NCBI GenBank assembly: GCA_944388385.1
Contig: CALXIO010000015.1
Span: forward strand, 1 to 62,944
Direction: 5' to 3'
DNA length: 62,944 nucleotides
From: an uncultured Ruminiclostridium sp.
Lineage (GTDB): Bacteria > Bacillota > Clostridia > Oscillospirales > Ruminococcaceae
Shown: piece by piece, positions 54,191 to 62,896 of the stretch
Layout: every line of letters begins with the position of its first letter
How positions within the stretch are numbered: the first letter of the stretch is position 1
Program-made: the position numbers and the translations under genes
Notes under the pieces: generated by a model
The model's input: the letters and a program-made list of their open reading frames with translations, nothing else
What the model was told of the DNA's origin: nothing
The model's database searches: none

Positions 54191-55030
54191 TTACTTGCGG
54201 ATAAAAAGTACACCTAAGGTATTGGGTCCACAATGACTGGATACGGTACAGCCGGCGATGGTTTCAAGTATCTCCTCAAAGCCGTAGCCTGTGAGCTTTT
54301 TCCTTACGCTTTCTACTATCCCTCTGTCACAGCCTGTATGGGTGATGAATATTCTTGACTTGTCAATATCCTCTCTGCCCTCTATTCTTTCGGTGACATA
54401 CTTTTCAATGCAGGCATCAAAATTGCCTCTGTACTTTTTGCCCACCGACATTTTTCCGTCCTTTACCTCTATACAGGGCTTTAAGGAAAGAAGATTTGCG
54501 CCCAGAGCCGCAAGGGCTGAACATCTGCCGCCCTTTCTTAAATAATCCAGCTTGTTTATAACAAAGCTGGCCTCTACCTTGGCTACAAGCTGATTTAGTT
54601 TATCGGCTACTTCCTTTGCGGATAAGCCTGCCTCAATATATTCCGCCGCCTTTAATACCACAAGGCCGCTGCCGGTGGAAAGGTTTCTGCTGTCCACCAC
54701 ATAAACATTGTCAAAATCCTGTGCCGCTATACGGGCATTCTGATGACAGCTTGAAAATTCCGCACTTATATCTATATGAATTACTCCGTCGTTGCTGTCA
54801 CTGAGGGGCTTGAAGTAGTTGATATAGTCATCCACATTTATTGCCGCAGTGGATGTAATAGCGCCGCCGGTTGCCACATGGTTGAATATATCCGTTGGGG
54901 TAATCTCCACCATATCCTTATAGGATTTGCCGTCCTTTACAATGTAAAGGGGAAGCATGGTAACTCCGTACTTTTCGCAAAGCTCAGGAGATAAATCGCA
55001 GGTGCTGTCTGCCGTTATTTTTATATTCAT
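54191..55030 (-). CDS. DegV-family fatty-acid-binding protein
   Basis: 279 residues with the DegV signatures ITADSTCDLS near 4-13, GGAITSTAAINVDDY and VVDSRNLSTGSGLV. Family members bind one fatty acid and can serve as FakB for fatty acid kinase. I chose ATG 55030 with AAAGGA nine bases upstream. Own promoter at 55072-55100. Confidence 0.92.
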   Translation of the reverse strand: MNIKITADSTCDLSPELCEKYGVTMLPLYIVKDGKSYKDMVEITPTDIFNHVATGGAITSTAAINVDDYINYFKPLSDSNDGVIHIDISAEFSSCHQNARIAAQDFDNVYVVDSRNLSTGSGLVVLKAAEYIEAGLSAKEVADKLNQLVAKVEASFVINKLDYLRKGGRCSALAALGANLLSLKPCIEVKDGKMSVGKKYRGNFDACIEKYVTERIEGREDIDKSRIFITHTGCDRGIVESVRKKLTGYGFEEILETIAGCTVSSHCGPNTLGVLFIRK

Positions 55031-55071
55031 AATATTCATTCCTTTCTGCACCTAAAAACTGCCTTTTTGTT

Positions 55072-55100
55072 ATTGTAGCATAAAATTTGTTTATATTCAA
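55072..55100 (-). promoter_or_regulatory. Promoter of degV
   Basis: TTGAAT (55095-55100) and TACAAT (55072-55077), spacing 17, TGC extended -10, minus strand. Confidence 0.7.
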
Positions 55101-55158
55101 GTACTTTTTAATAACTGTAAAAACAAGGTAAAATTTAACTCCTCTTAATTTTTAATAT

Positions 55159-55187
55159 TTGACAAATAATCATATCTGTGATAAAAT
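55159..55187 (+). promoter_or_regulatory. Promoter of the AIM24-like gene
   Basis: TTGACA and TAAAAT, spacing 17, 40 bases ahead of the start codon. Confidence 0.8.
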
Positions 55188-55226
55188 AAAAAAGGCGAAA
55201 GCTAAATTTATTTTTTGGAGGATTAT

Positions 55227-55901
55227 ATGCAGTACGAAATTAAGGGTGCTCCCCTTCCGGTGCTTATCTGCAACGTTGCAGACGGCGAATCCATGATCAC
55301 CGACAAGGGTGGAATGAGCTGGATGACTCCCAACATGGAGATGTCCACAAACGCAGGCGGCAGCTTTGGTAAGGCTATGTCAAGAATGTTTTCAGGTGAA
55401 TCTATTTTCCAGAATGTTTACACCGCAAGAGGCGGCCCGGGACAGATAGCATTTGCTTCAAGCTTCCCCGGTGATATTCTTGCTATTGATGCTTCATCCG
55501 GCATTGTAGCACAAAAGTCAGCATTTTTGGCAAGTGAGGCTACAGTTCAGATGAGCATTCATTTCCAGCGTAAGCTGGGTGCCGGTTTCTTTGGCGGTGA
55601 GGGCTTTATTATGCAGAAATTTGAGGGTACAGGTACGGTATTCCTTGAAATTGACGGCTCTGTTATCTGCTACACATTACAGCCCGGTCAGTCCATGCTT
55701 CTTGACACAGGTCACTTAGCGGCTATGGACGCTTCTGTTCAGGTGGATATTGAAACTGTAAAGGGTATCGGCAACAAGCTCTTCGGCGGAGAGGGATTTT
55801 TCAATACAAGAGTAACAGGCCCCGGCAGAGTATGGCTTCAGTCTATGCCTGCAAGTGCTGTTGCATCGGCTATTTCTCCCTTTATTCCCACAGGAAACTA
55901 A
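55227..55901 (+). CDS. TIGR00266/AIM24-family protein
   Basis: 224 residues, Gly-rich beta protein. Family segments visible are MQYEIKGAPLPVL, GGPGQIAFASSFPG, LGAGFFGGEGFIMQKFEGTG and VKGIGNKLFGGEG. I chose ATG 55227, which has GGAGG six bases upstream; TTG 55215 overlaps that site. Soluble, no signal peptide. Function unknown. Confidence 0.88.
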   Translation: MQYEIKGAPLPVLICNVADGESMITDKGGMSWMTPNMEMSTNAGGSFGKAMSRMFSGESIFQNVYTARGGPGQIAFASSFPGDILAIDASSGIVAQKSAFLASEATVQMSIHFQRKLGAGFFGGEGFIMQKFEGTGTVFLEIDGSVICYTLQPGQSMLLDTGHLAAMDASVQVDIETVKGIGNKLFGGEGFFNTRVTGPGRVWLQSMPASAVASAISPFIPTGN

Positions 55902-55914
55902 TAATACATAACAT

Positions 55915-55944
55915 AAAAAAGCTGTGCTTCTGCACAGCTTTTTT
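55915..55944. terminator. Bidirectional terminator after the AIM24-like gene
   Basis: AAAAAAGCTGTGC/GCACAGCTTTTTT with TTCT loop, between convergent genes. Confidence 0.9.
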
Positions 55945-55949
55945 GTTTG

Positions 55950-56630
55950 TTATCTTTTTGTATATTCTGAAACCTCGATTTTTGTCTTGTGGGTAATAAG
56001 ATACATATCAATTATTGTATCCTTGGTCAGATTTTCGTGCATCACAACCGGGTCAATATTTAAATTCACCCATTCATCCGACATACCCTTGTTCTTTTTA
56101 AGGGTGATTGAATATGTACCCTTCTCAAGCTCATACTCTAAATTTATTGTCTTGCCCTGATTTACCGTGGAAACCAATGTGCCGTTTATAAGCACATCCA
56201 CCCCGTACTGGGCAAAGAAAGCATTTTCTTCAAGGGAGATATTAAGAGTGAGCTTCACGGTATCAGGTACAGGGATGGTTTCAACCTGTGATGTTTCATC
56301 CTTGGATGCTTCCCCCTGAATACCGGGATTAGGTGTTATATCCGATGATGCCTGGGGTACTGAATCAGGCTTAATTTCGCTGACCGGCTTGTTGTCCTTA
56401 AAAATAAACAATCCCGTAACCACTATTAACGCCACAGCCAGAATCCCTATTATTATATATAATACTATGTTTTTGTTGCTCTTTTCATGCGGAGGATTTA
56501 TCCCTTGAACATACATATTCTGAGGTGGTGTGCTCTGAGGCGGTGTGCTCTGAGGCTCACATTTACTGCCACAGCTACTACAAAATGCGTCATTGTCCTT
56601 TAGCTGTGCACCGAAATTTTTACAAAACAT
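55950..56630 (-). CDS. Membrane protein with degenerate zinc ribbon
   Basis: 226 residues. The N-terminus resembles a zinc ribbon but the second Cys of the first pair is Phe (FCKNFGAQ, then FCSSCGSK). A Pro/Gln linker repeats QSTPP twice. One membrane helix (about 55-76) leads to an external Ser/Pro/Thr linker and a beta domain (about 125-226). Function unknown. AAAGGAGG precedes the ATG. Confidence 0.72.
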   Translation of the reverse strand: MFCKNFGAQLKDNDAFCSSCGSKCEPQSTPPQSTPPQNMYVQGINPPHEKSNKNIVLYIIIGILAVALIVVTGLFIFKDNKPVSEIKPDSVPQASSDITPNPGIQGEASKDETSQVETIPVPDTVKLTLNISLEENAFFAQYGVDVLINGTLVSTVNQGKTINLEYELEKGTYSITLKKNKGMSDEWVNLNIDPVVMHENLTKDTIIDMYLITHKTKIEVSEYTKR

Positions 56631-56705
56631 GATATACCTCCTTTGAGCTTTTCCGACATTATTTTACATTAGCTTGATCATAGCACACCTCCTGTTTTTT
56701 GTCAA

Positions 56706-56731
56706 GAAAATACAGCCCCGAAGGGCTGTAT
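56706..56731 (-). terminator. Terminator of the GH16 gene
   Basis: TACAGCCC/GGGCTGTA stem with a TTCG tetraloop on the minus strand, followed by TTTTCTT. Confidence 0.75.
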
Positions 56732-56744
56732 CAAGGATATATAA

Positions 56745-57668
56745 TTATTCATCAAATGGAGTAAATTTTATCCATTCATATTCTGCTGTAAGGGGCATAT
56801 TACTATCATCAAAGGGATTTAACCAGGCATCTACACCCTCGCCGCACCAGGCATTCATCATAATCTTGCCCTTTGTTACAGGAATGTTTTCGGTAGCTGA
56901 ATAAACCTCCACACCGTCAACAAACCATACTATTTTGTCCTTGTGCCACTCAAAGGCATATTCATGGAAATCCTCAGAGGCATCAAAACCAAGGTCGTGC
57001 ATATATTCATGCTCGCCTACGCTGTCTGTAAAGTAGTTAAACTGTACCTTTGTGGTGTCCTTACCCAGTATCTCGATGTCGATTTCATCCCAGGGGTCCT
57101 TATCATAGGGTCCTGTGTAGGTAAAGAAGGAGGAAACAACACCGTCATTCTTAATAGCCTTCATCTTTACTTCATATCTGCCGTAGCCGTAATATTCCTT
57201 GCTTCTGAATTCACCGCCGGAATAGGGAATATCATCAAGGGGAGTTTCGTCCTTATCAATAATAAGCTGCATTTTGCCATCATTGAAGGTAACATTGTCT
57301 GCCCTCCAGGTAACATTGAACATACTTCCGTTTGTCCAGCCGTTGGATGCCTCAAAGGTTTCGGGAATACCGTTTACAAAATCCGCATAAAGCTCACCCT
57401 CGTGAGGGATTTTAGGAGGTGCGGTTTCCTCGGGAGCGTCGGTTTCTTCTGCTGAAGTTTCTTCGGGAGCATCAGTTTCTTCAGCCGGGGTTTCCTCAGG
57501 AGCATCGGTTTCCTCTGCTGTTGTTTCGGCTGAGGTTTCCGGGGGTAAGGTACTTTCAGCGGTGGTTGTGCTTGCAACCGAATCATTGCTTGTGGCAGGG
57601 GTATTTGCACAGGCTGAAAGCATTGTGCAGGCTAAGAGCACAGGTAAAATTGCCTTTGACTTTTTCAT
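56745..57668 (-). CDS. Secreted GH16 lipoprotein (licheninase-type beta-glucanase)
   Basis: 307 residues. Lipoprotein signal with LSAC (Cys19), an acidic Thr/Pro linker (about 22-86) with three EETDAPEET repeats, and a GH16 domain. The catalytic segment WDEIDIEILG holds the ExDxE triad of bacterial lichenases (two Glu and one Asp). It hydrolyses beta-1,3-1,4 glucan or related glucans outside the cell. AAAGGAG precedes the ATG. Divergent from the GH5 gene. Confidence 0.9.
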   Translation of the reverse strand: MKKSKAILPVLLACTMLSACANTPATSNDSVASTTTAESTLPPETSAETTAEETDAPEETPAEETDAPEETSAEETDAPEETAPPKIPHEGELYADFVNGIPETFEASNGWTNGSMFNVTWRADNVTFNDGKMQLIIDKDETPLDDIPYSGGEFRSKEYYGYGRYEVKMKAIKNDGVVSSFFTYTGPYDKDPWDEIDIEILGKDTTKVQFNYFTDSVGEHEYMHDLGFDASEDFHEYAFEWHKDKIVWFVDGVEVYSATENIPVTKGKIMMNAWCGEGVDAWLNPFDDSNMPLTAEYEWIKFTPFDE

Positions 57669-57891
57669 AAGAATTTCTCCTTTTTGTTATTTTGTTGATT
57701 TGAGTATAGCACTAATTTCAGCAAAAAAATGTAATATCTATGCTATTTATATAAAAATTTCTACCGATATTTTTAAAAAATGGCAGCATGGTTCTTGTAT
57801 AAAAGTAAAATTTATGATATTATTTTTATAAAAGCTATGTTATTATATATTTATAAAAATGTTAAAACCATAAAGAAAGGCGGAAAGTAAA

Positions 57892-58851
57892 ATGCTTAAA
57901 AAAATGGGATTTGTTAAGGGTGTAAACTTAGGAGGCTGGCTTTCACAATGTGATTACAGTGATGACAGGCTTTATAATTTTATCACCGAGGCAGATTTCG
58001 AGAAAATTTCCACATGGGGTGTTGACCATGTGAGAATCCCGGTGGACTATAACATATTTGAAAACGAGGATGGCACAGGATATATAGAAAAGGGCTTTGA
58101 AAGAGTGGATTTTGCCCTTTCAATGTGCAGAAAGTATAATCTTAAGGTGGTGCTTGACCTTCATAAGACAGCAGGCTTTTCCTTTGATAATTTCGGGGAG
58201 AATGAGGCAGGCTTTTTTGAAAACGAAAAGCTCCAGGAACGATTTTACAGATTATGGGAAGAATTTGCAAAGCACTACGGCAAGGAAAACAGCTACCTTG
58301 TATTTGAGCTTTTAAATGAGGTTACCAGCTCAAAATATATAGACGCATGGAACAGAATTTCCTATGAGTGCATAAGAAGAATAAGACAGTATGCACCTGA
58401 TACCGTAATACTTGTAGGAAGCTACCACAACAACAGTGCCCATTCTGTACCCTTTCTTGCAAAGCCCTATGATGACAAAACGGTTATCAATTTTCATTGT
58501 TATGCACCTCTTGAGTTTACACACCAGGGGGCATACTGGGCTGATATTATAAAGGACAAGGAGAAAAGGGTTTCCTTTGAGGAGTCCGGGGTTACCGAGG
58601 AATTTTTTGAAAATGAATTTGCTCCTGCAATAGAAACTGCGAAAAAATACAATACCTGCCTTTACTGCGGTGAATACGGTGTTATTGACAGATGCGCCCC
58701 CGAAGAGGCATTAAAGTGGTATAAGGTAATAAACAAGATATTTGAAAAATACGGCATAGCAAGATGTGCCTGGAGCTACAAGCAGATGGATTTCGGCCTT
58801 AGTGACGAAAGAATGGACAATGTAAGAGAAGAGCTTTTAAAGTATCTTTAA
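57892..58851 (+). CDS. GH5-family glycoside hydrolase, cytoplasmic
   Basis: 319 residues and no signal peptide. GH5 features: GVNLGGWLS near 10, RIPVDYNIF, acid/base Glu in FELLNEV near 143 and nucleophile Glu in LYCGEYGVID near 262. Likely cleaves imported beta-glucan oligosaccharides (exoglucanase or beta-glucosidase-like). Lies between the GH16 gene and an AraC regulator. GAAAGGCGG precedes the ATG. Confidence 0.9.
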   Translation: MLKKMGFVKGVNLGGWLSQCDYSDDRLYNFITEADFEKISTWGVDHVRIPVDYNIFENEDGTGYIEKGFERVDFALSMCRKYNLKVVLDLHKTAGFSFDNFGENEAGFFENEKLQERFYRLWEEFAKHYGKENSYLVFELLNEVTSSKYIDAWNRISYECIRRIRQYAPDTVILVGSYHNNSAHSVPFLAKPYDDKTVINFHCYAPLEFTHQGAYWADIIKDKEKRVSFEESGVTEEFFENEFAPAIETAKKYNTCLYCGEYGVIDRCAPEEALKWYKVINKIFEKYGIARCAWSYKQMDFGLSDERMDNVREELLKYL

Positions 58852-58875
58852 AAAAATAACTCAGCGGAAAATATT

Positions 58876-59613
58876 ATGGAAAACAGCAAAAAAATATCCC
58901 ACATAGAATTTCTTTCAAGAGAATATAACACCTCTCACCTGTCCTATGAACGGGAAATGGAATTTTTCAATGCGGTAAAAACCGGAGATCTTAAAAATGC
59001 CATGCGCCTTTTCAAGCCGGTGGGAGGAGAACAGTTCGGTATGCTAAGCCTTGACAAGATGAGGAATTTAAAGTATCATCTTGTCATTACCGTGGCATTT
59101 ATCACCCGATATTGTATAGAGGGCGGTATGCCAATGGAGGAGGCATATAATCTCAGCGATATTTATATCCGGGCTATTGACAAGTGCATAAAGGAGGAAC
59201 AGCTAAGACAGCTTCACAGTGAGCTGGTGGAGGATTTTACCCAGCGTATGCAGCTTATACGGAAAAAATCCCTCTATCCAAAGCAGATACTTTTATGCCT
59301 TGACTATATTTATGATAATCTCAATAATCCCATAAGCCTTAAGGACTTAGCAAAAATAACCGACCTCAGTCCCTCATATCTTTCAAGATTTTTTGCAAAA
59401 GAGGTTGGTATGCCGGTATCTAAATACATAACCTCAAGGCGCATTGAGGCGGCGGAGAATATGCTTAAATATTCGGAATATTCCTGCCTTGAAATATCCG
59501 ATTATCTTTGCTTCAGCTCAGAAAGTCACTTTATACAGGTATTTAAAAAGCTGACAGGCTATACACCTAAAAAATACCGGGCAAAATTTTTCAGACAGAG
59601 AAAAACAGAATAA
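58876..59613 (+). CDS. AraC-family transcription regulator
   Basis: 245 residues. The C-terminal AraC double helix-turn-helix is clear (SLKDLAKITDLSPSYLSRFF, about 155-174; SCLEISDYLCFSSESHFIQVF to about 225). The N-terminal 140 residues are helical, not a cupin. It starts 24 bases after GH5 and shares its transcript, so it probably regulates the beta-glucan genes. Confidence 0.9.
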   Translation: MENSKKISHIEFLSREYNTSHLSYEREMEFFNAVKTGDLKNAMRLFKPVGGEQFGMLSLDKMRNLKYHLVITVAFITRYCIEGGMPMEEAYNLSDIYIRAIDKCIKEEQLRQLHSELVEDFTQRMQLIRKKSLYPKQILLCLDYIYDNLNNPISLKDLAKITDLSPSYLSRFFAKEVGMPVSKYITSRRIEAAENMLKYSEYSCLEISDYLCFSSESHFIQVFKKLTGYTPKKYRAKFFRQRKTE

Positions 59614-59627
59614 ATATAAAAAACAAA

Positions 59628-59655
59628 GCCTTTGTGATATACACAAAGGCTTATT
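59628..59655. terminator. Bidirectional terminator between AraC gene and clostripain gene
   Basis: GCCTTTGTG/CACAAAGGC stem, five-base loop, followed by TTATTTT on the + strand. Confidence 0.8.
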
Positions 59656-59658
59656 TTA

Positions 59659-61707
59659 TTATTCATACCATATTGATTCGGTGAAGTAAACATTCTGATA
59701 AATGTCCTCTATGGCATAGTAAATAACAGAATCCCCCATCTGTTCTCTTACATTTTCATAGCTTACCGTAAGCTCATCACCCACAGTAAAAACCGAATCC
59801 TCAAAGGTGACTGATTTTATATACTCAAAGCTTTCGTCATAAAGGTCATAGTATATCTGAAAGGTATCTCCCTTTTTAACCGGCTCTACGCCCTTTGATA
59901 CACCGCCGTCCTCATATACGGTACGAACTCCCGATACATAACCGTAGGGGTGGTCTGTATCCCAGACTATTACTATTTCCGAATCCTTGCCGTTATAGAC
60001 ACAGGGTACATAGCCATAGGTCATAAAGTAATCATCGGTTTCGGTGTAGTCCTCGTAGAAGTAGGGTACTACTACCCCGTCAAGGGCTACCCAGGTTTCG
60101 TCATAGCCTACTATGAGATCTCCCTGTTCGTTGAAATCCGCATAATCATCAAGACCCATGTCAATATAATATCCGTCCCTTATTACAAACATCTGCATGG
60201 CATAGTCAGATACCATATACCATTGATCCTCAGTCAGCTTTAAAAGATAGTCCGATCCTTCTAAAACAACAGGTAATTCGCCGTATTCATTGAGAAGGTC
60301 GTTTAAGGTTTCATCGTAGGAAGTTGTTCCGAAATAGTCATCATCAAACCAGTCAAAGCCCCAGAATTCCAGAAAATCAAGGAAGTTGTGGGTATTTCCG
60401 TCCTGGGAGGCGGATATTTGTCCTCCTGCCATAATATTTGCAAACCGGGTAATAAACTCCACATAGCTTGAATTTACATCCATTTCCTCATATATAAGGG
60501 TTAAATCATCCACAAGGGATAAATCGTTATAAGGAAAGCAAATTGAAAGTCCGTGGGTATCCACGCAGTTAGGGGTGTTGCTGTAATAAACTATTGAATC
60601 CTTTATTGCCTGTGCCAGGGCATCTGATGAGGCGATATCGGATTTTACAACAAAATCATAAAGGTCAATATGATCTCTGAAGTCCTCATCCACAGATCTT
60701 GTATCACTTCTTGTACGGGATATTAAACGGTATCTGCCGTTATCAAGCTGTTCTAAGTTATCCGCTGAAAAGCTGTCCAAGGCAGGTATAACCTGATTTT
60801 TGATTTTCTGAAGGTCGAATATTCCCAAGGTGGAATACATACCGGGAAATTCATTGTAGGCATCTTCTATAAAGTCATCCACCAGTATCTTTCCGTGCTG
60901 CTCTATTCCAATGGAGGTATTCTCACAAAGACTTGCTATCCAGTTTGTGTAGTACCAGCCGCCGGAAGGCTCTGCTTCCTCAGAGGCTATAAGATAATCC
61001 GCATAGTCGCAGGCCATCATACAGGTTTCAAGGGTGGCCATAAGGCAGGCATCAAAGCCTAAAAAGTCAAGGTGAATACCTGACTCCGACAAGGCCTTGC
61101 CGATTTCCGGTATGGTCATAATACCGTATTCGTAATTTTCATCATAGCCAAAGCCCTCAAGAGCGCCGCCGCCGTGATCCCACATTATAAGGCTGTATTT
61201 TGAAGCCGGGTAATTATTCTTGCAGTAGGTTATAAAATCCGAAAGTGTTTCGGGATTTGTCATATCCTTAAGCCCTATGCTGTCATCCACACGCATAAGT
61301 CCGGTTTCGGTTACAAGATACCTCTCACAGGTATCAGCGGAAATAACGGAATTTTGCCATTCTGCAGCACCGCCTGTCTGTATAACGATATTTAAGTTGC
61401 TGTCGGTGTAGCCGTATAATATTTCATTTATATCCGCTGTGGCTCTGCCGTACCAGCTTTCAAGGTCAGAACCGCAGATATACACCATAAGAGTATAGCT
61501 GTCCTCTGTATTGGTACCTATATTTCCGTCGGATGATGCGGGCTTTTCCGCATGGCTTTGTATATCCTCAACCGTTTCTGTAGGTCCAAGTACGGCATCC
61601 ACTATATCATAAATATTTTTCTCACTGATAAAGCAACCTGTAAGGGTAAGGCTTAAGGCTGTTATAACTGCCGTAAGGGACAGCAGCTTTATGTTTTTTC
61701 TTTTCAT
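59659..61707 (-). CDS. Clostripain-family (C11) cysteine protease lipoprotein
   Basis: 682 residues. The lipobox is LTGC (near residue 24). Catalytic His is in IMWDHGGGALEGFG and Cys in LDFLGFDACLMA, with EEAEPSGGWYY after it, the C11 arrangement. I chose ATG 61707 with AGGAG eight bases upstream. Extracellular arginine-type peptidase anchored by its lipid. Confidence 0.92.
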   Translation of the reverse strand: MKRKNIKLLSLTAVITALSLTLTGCFISEKNIYDIVDAVLGPTETVEDIQSHAEKPASSDGNIGTNTEDSYTLMVYICGSDLESWYGRATADINEILYGYTDSNLNIVIQTGGAAEWQNSVISADTCERYLVTETGLMRVDDSIGLKDMTNPETLSDFITYCKNNYPASKYSLIMWDHGGGALEGFGYDENYEYGIMTIPEIGKALSESGIHLDFLGFDACLMATLETCMMACDYADYLIASEEAEPSGGWYYTNWIASLCENTSIGIEQHGKILVDDFIEDAYNEFPGMYSTLGIFDLQKIKNQVIPALDSFSADNLEQLDNGRYRLISRTRSDTRSVDEDFRDHIDLYDFVVKSDIASSDALAQAIKDSIVYYSNTPNCVDTHGLSICFPYNDLSLVDDLTLIYEEMDVNSSYVEFITRFANIMAGGQISASQDGNTHNFLDFLEFWGFDWFDDDYFGTTSYDETLNDLLNEYGELPVVLEGSDYLLKLTEDQWYMVSDYAMQMFVIRDGYYIDMGLDDYADFNEQGDLIVGYDETWVALDGVVVPYFYEDYTETDDYFMTYGYVPCVYNGKDSEIVIVWDTDHPYGYVSGVRTVYEDGGVSKGVEPVKKGDTFQIYYDLYDESFEYIKSVTFEDSVFTVGDELTVSYENVREQMGDSVIYYAIEDIYQNVYFTESIWYE

Positions 61708-61732
61708 AATATTCTCCTCTTTCTTACCCTCT

Positions 61733-61761
61733 ATTATAGCCTGTTTTATATGAAAAATCAA
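61733..61761 (-). promoter_or_regulatory. Promoter of the clostripain gene
   Basis: TTGATT (61756-61761) and TATAAT (61733-61738), spacing 17, on the minus strand. Confidence 0.75.
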
Positions 61762-61830
61762 GTAAAAACAATAGAGTATTGCCGACCGGTATTTTAAAAA
61801 AGCGGTGGAAAAAGTCTTAGCTTAAAATAA

Positions 61831-61857
61831 AACCGCCGTATCAGATACGTCGGTTTT
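61831..61857 (-). terminator. Terminator of the ArdC-like gene
   Basis: AACCG-ACGTATC/GATACG-CGGTT hairpin followed by TTTTATTTT on the minus strand. Confidence 0.75.
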
Positions 61858-61861
61858 TATA

Positions 61862-62710
61862 TTAAAGCGCAAGCATAGTAATAATTTTATCTGCAGCACC
61901 GATAATTTCACTTATACTATGATAGGGGGCTTTGCCGTCCTTCATATGCTGATAAAGATATTTTTCGCTGTCATCATCTCTGAAGCCGTATCTCTGACAG
62001 ATAAGCTGAGATACCATTTCGGCTTCAAATTCCATGCTATCATCAGAAAGAAAGTCTCGATATTCAGGGAGCTTATTATACTCGGTTTTCTCACCGCCAA
62101 GGTGTCCGCAGTAAAGATGCCCCAGCTCATGGAAAATGGTAAGGGCTTTTTTATGAGGGGGATCTGAGGAATTTACCACCAGCTCAAGCCCGGCCTTGAT
62201 ATAGCAGATTTGTCCTTTCTTAGGGCCGCGTTTTTTAACGTATTCGGTTATTATAGGGTGCTTTAAAACAGTAATGAAACCGCCTTGTCGCTGTCCGAAG
62301 GATCTTTCGGCATAAACAATTCCCATTCTCTCTAACCGCTTTACCATCTTAGCCAGTTTTATCTCGTTGATTTCAATTTTCTGACGGGAATTAAATTCCT
62401 CCTTGATGGTTTCTTTAATATTCTGATCATTTTCGGTTTTACTGTATGTATCATAATAGTCATAAACAAGCATAACAGGACCCATTGGCTGTAATATGAC
62501 AATGGGGCTTGCCTCAGGCTTTATCAAGCGTTGCTCATGATTCCAGGCTATTTCGCTTTTTACTATTGTAGCACCGGGACGCTGTACAAGTATTAAAGCG
62601 CTGTTAAATACCGAATAAGTATGGTTTATATAATTAAACATGGAAAAATACATAAAGTCTTCCCATTGTCCGTCATAGCTGAGCTTGGAAAATATCTCAT
62701 ATTTACTCAT
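61862..62710 (-). CDS. ArdC-like protein with ImmA/IrrE-type metallopeptidase motif
   Basis: 282 residues. The N-terminal half (about 15-85: SVFNSALILVQRPGATIV, IVILQPMG) resembles the single-strand DNA-binding domain of ArdC/LtrC antirestriction proteins. The C-terminal half has the zinc motif HELGH at 194-198 and EAE near 228-230. No phage or plasmid genes are visible beside it. Could be a defence-linked or stress-response protease. AAGGAGG precedes the ATG. Confidence 0.72.
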   Translation of the reverse strand: MSKYEIFSKLSYDGQWEDFMYFSMFNYINHTYSVFNSALILVQRPGATIVKSEIAWNHEQRLIKPEASPIVILQPMGPVMLVYDYYDTYSKTENDQNIKETIKEEFNSRQKIEINEIKLAKMVKRLERMGIVYAERSFGQRQGGFITVLKHPIITEYVKKRGPKKGQICYIKAGLELVVNSSDPPHKKALTIFHELGHLYCGHLGGEKTEYNKLPEYRDFLSDDSMEFEAEMVSQLICQRYGFRDDDSEKYLYQHMKDGKAPYHSISEIIGAADKIITMLAL

Positions 62711-62766
62711 AATTACCTCCTTATAAAATAAATGCCTTATTACTAAATTTCTTATCCGTTGCTTTT

Positions 62767-62795
62767 ATTTTAACATAATCATTTCTTAATTTCAA
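62767..62795 (-). promoter_or_regulatory. Promoter of the ArdC-like gene
   Basis: TTGAAA (62790-62795) and TAAAAT (62767-62772), spacing 17, TGT extended -10, minus strand. Confidence 0.7.
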
Positions 62796-62860
62796 TACCA
62801 ATAAAATATTCAGTCCTGTTTATAGGATATAATTTATTTTATGGGAATTTTTAATTTAAT

Positions 62861-62889
62861 AAAAAACCGCCTCCGGTTAAACCAGAGGC
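62861..62889 (-). terminator. Terminator of the gene entering from the right edge
   Basis: GCCTCTGGT/ACCGGAGGC stem (one G-T pair) with TTA loop and a T run on the minus strand, eight bases after the partial gene's stop. Confidence 0.8.
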
Positions 62890-62896
62890 AGTATTT

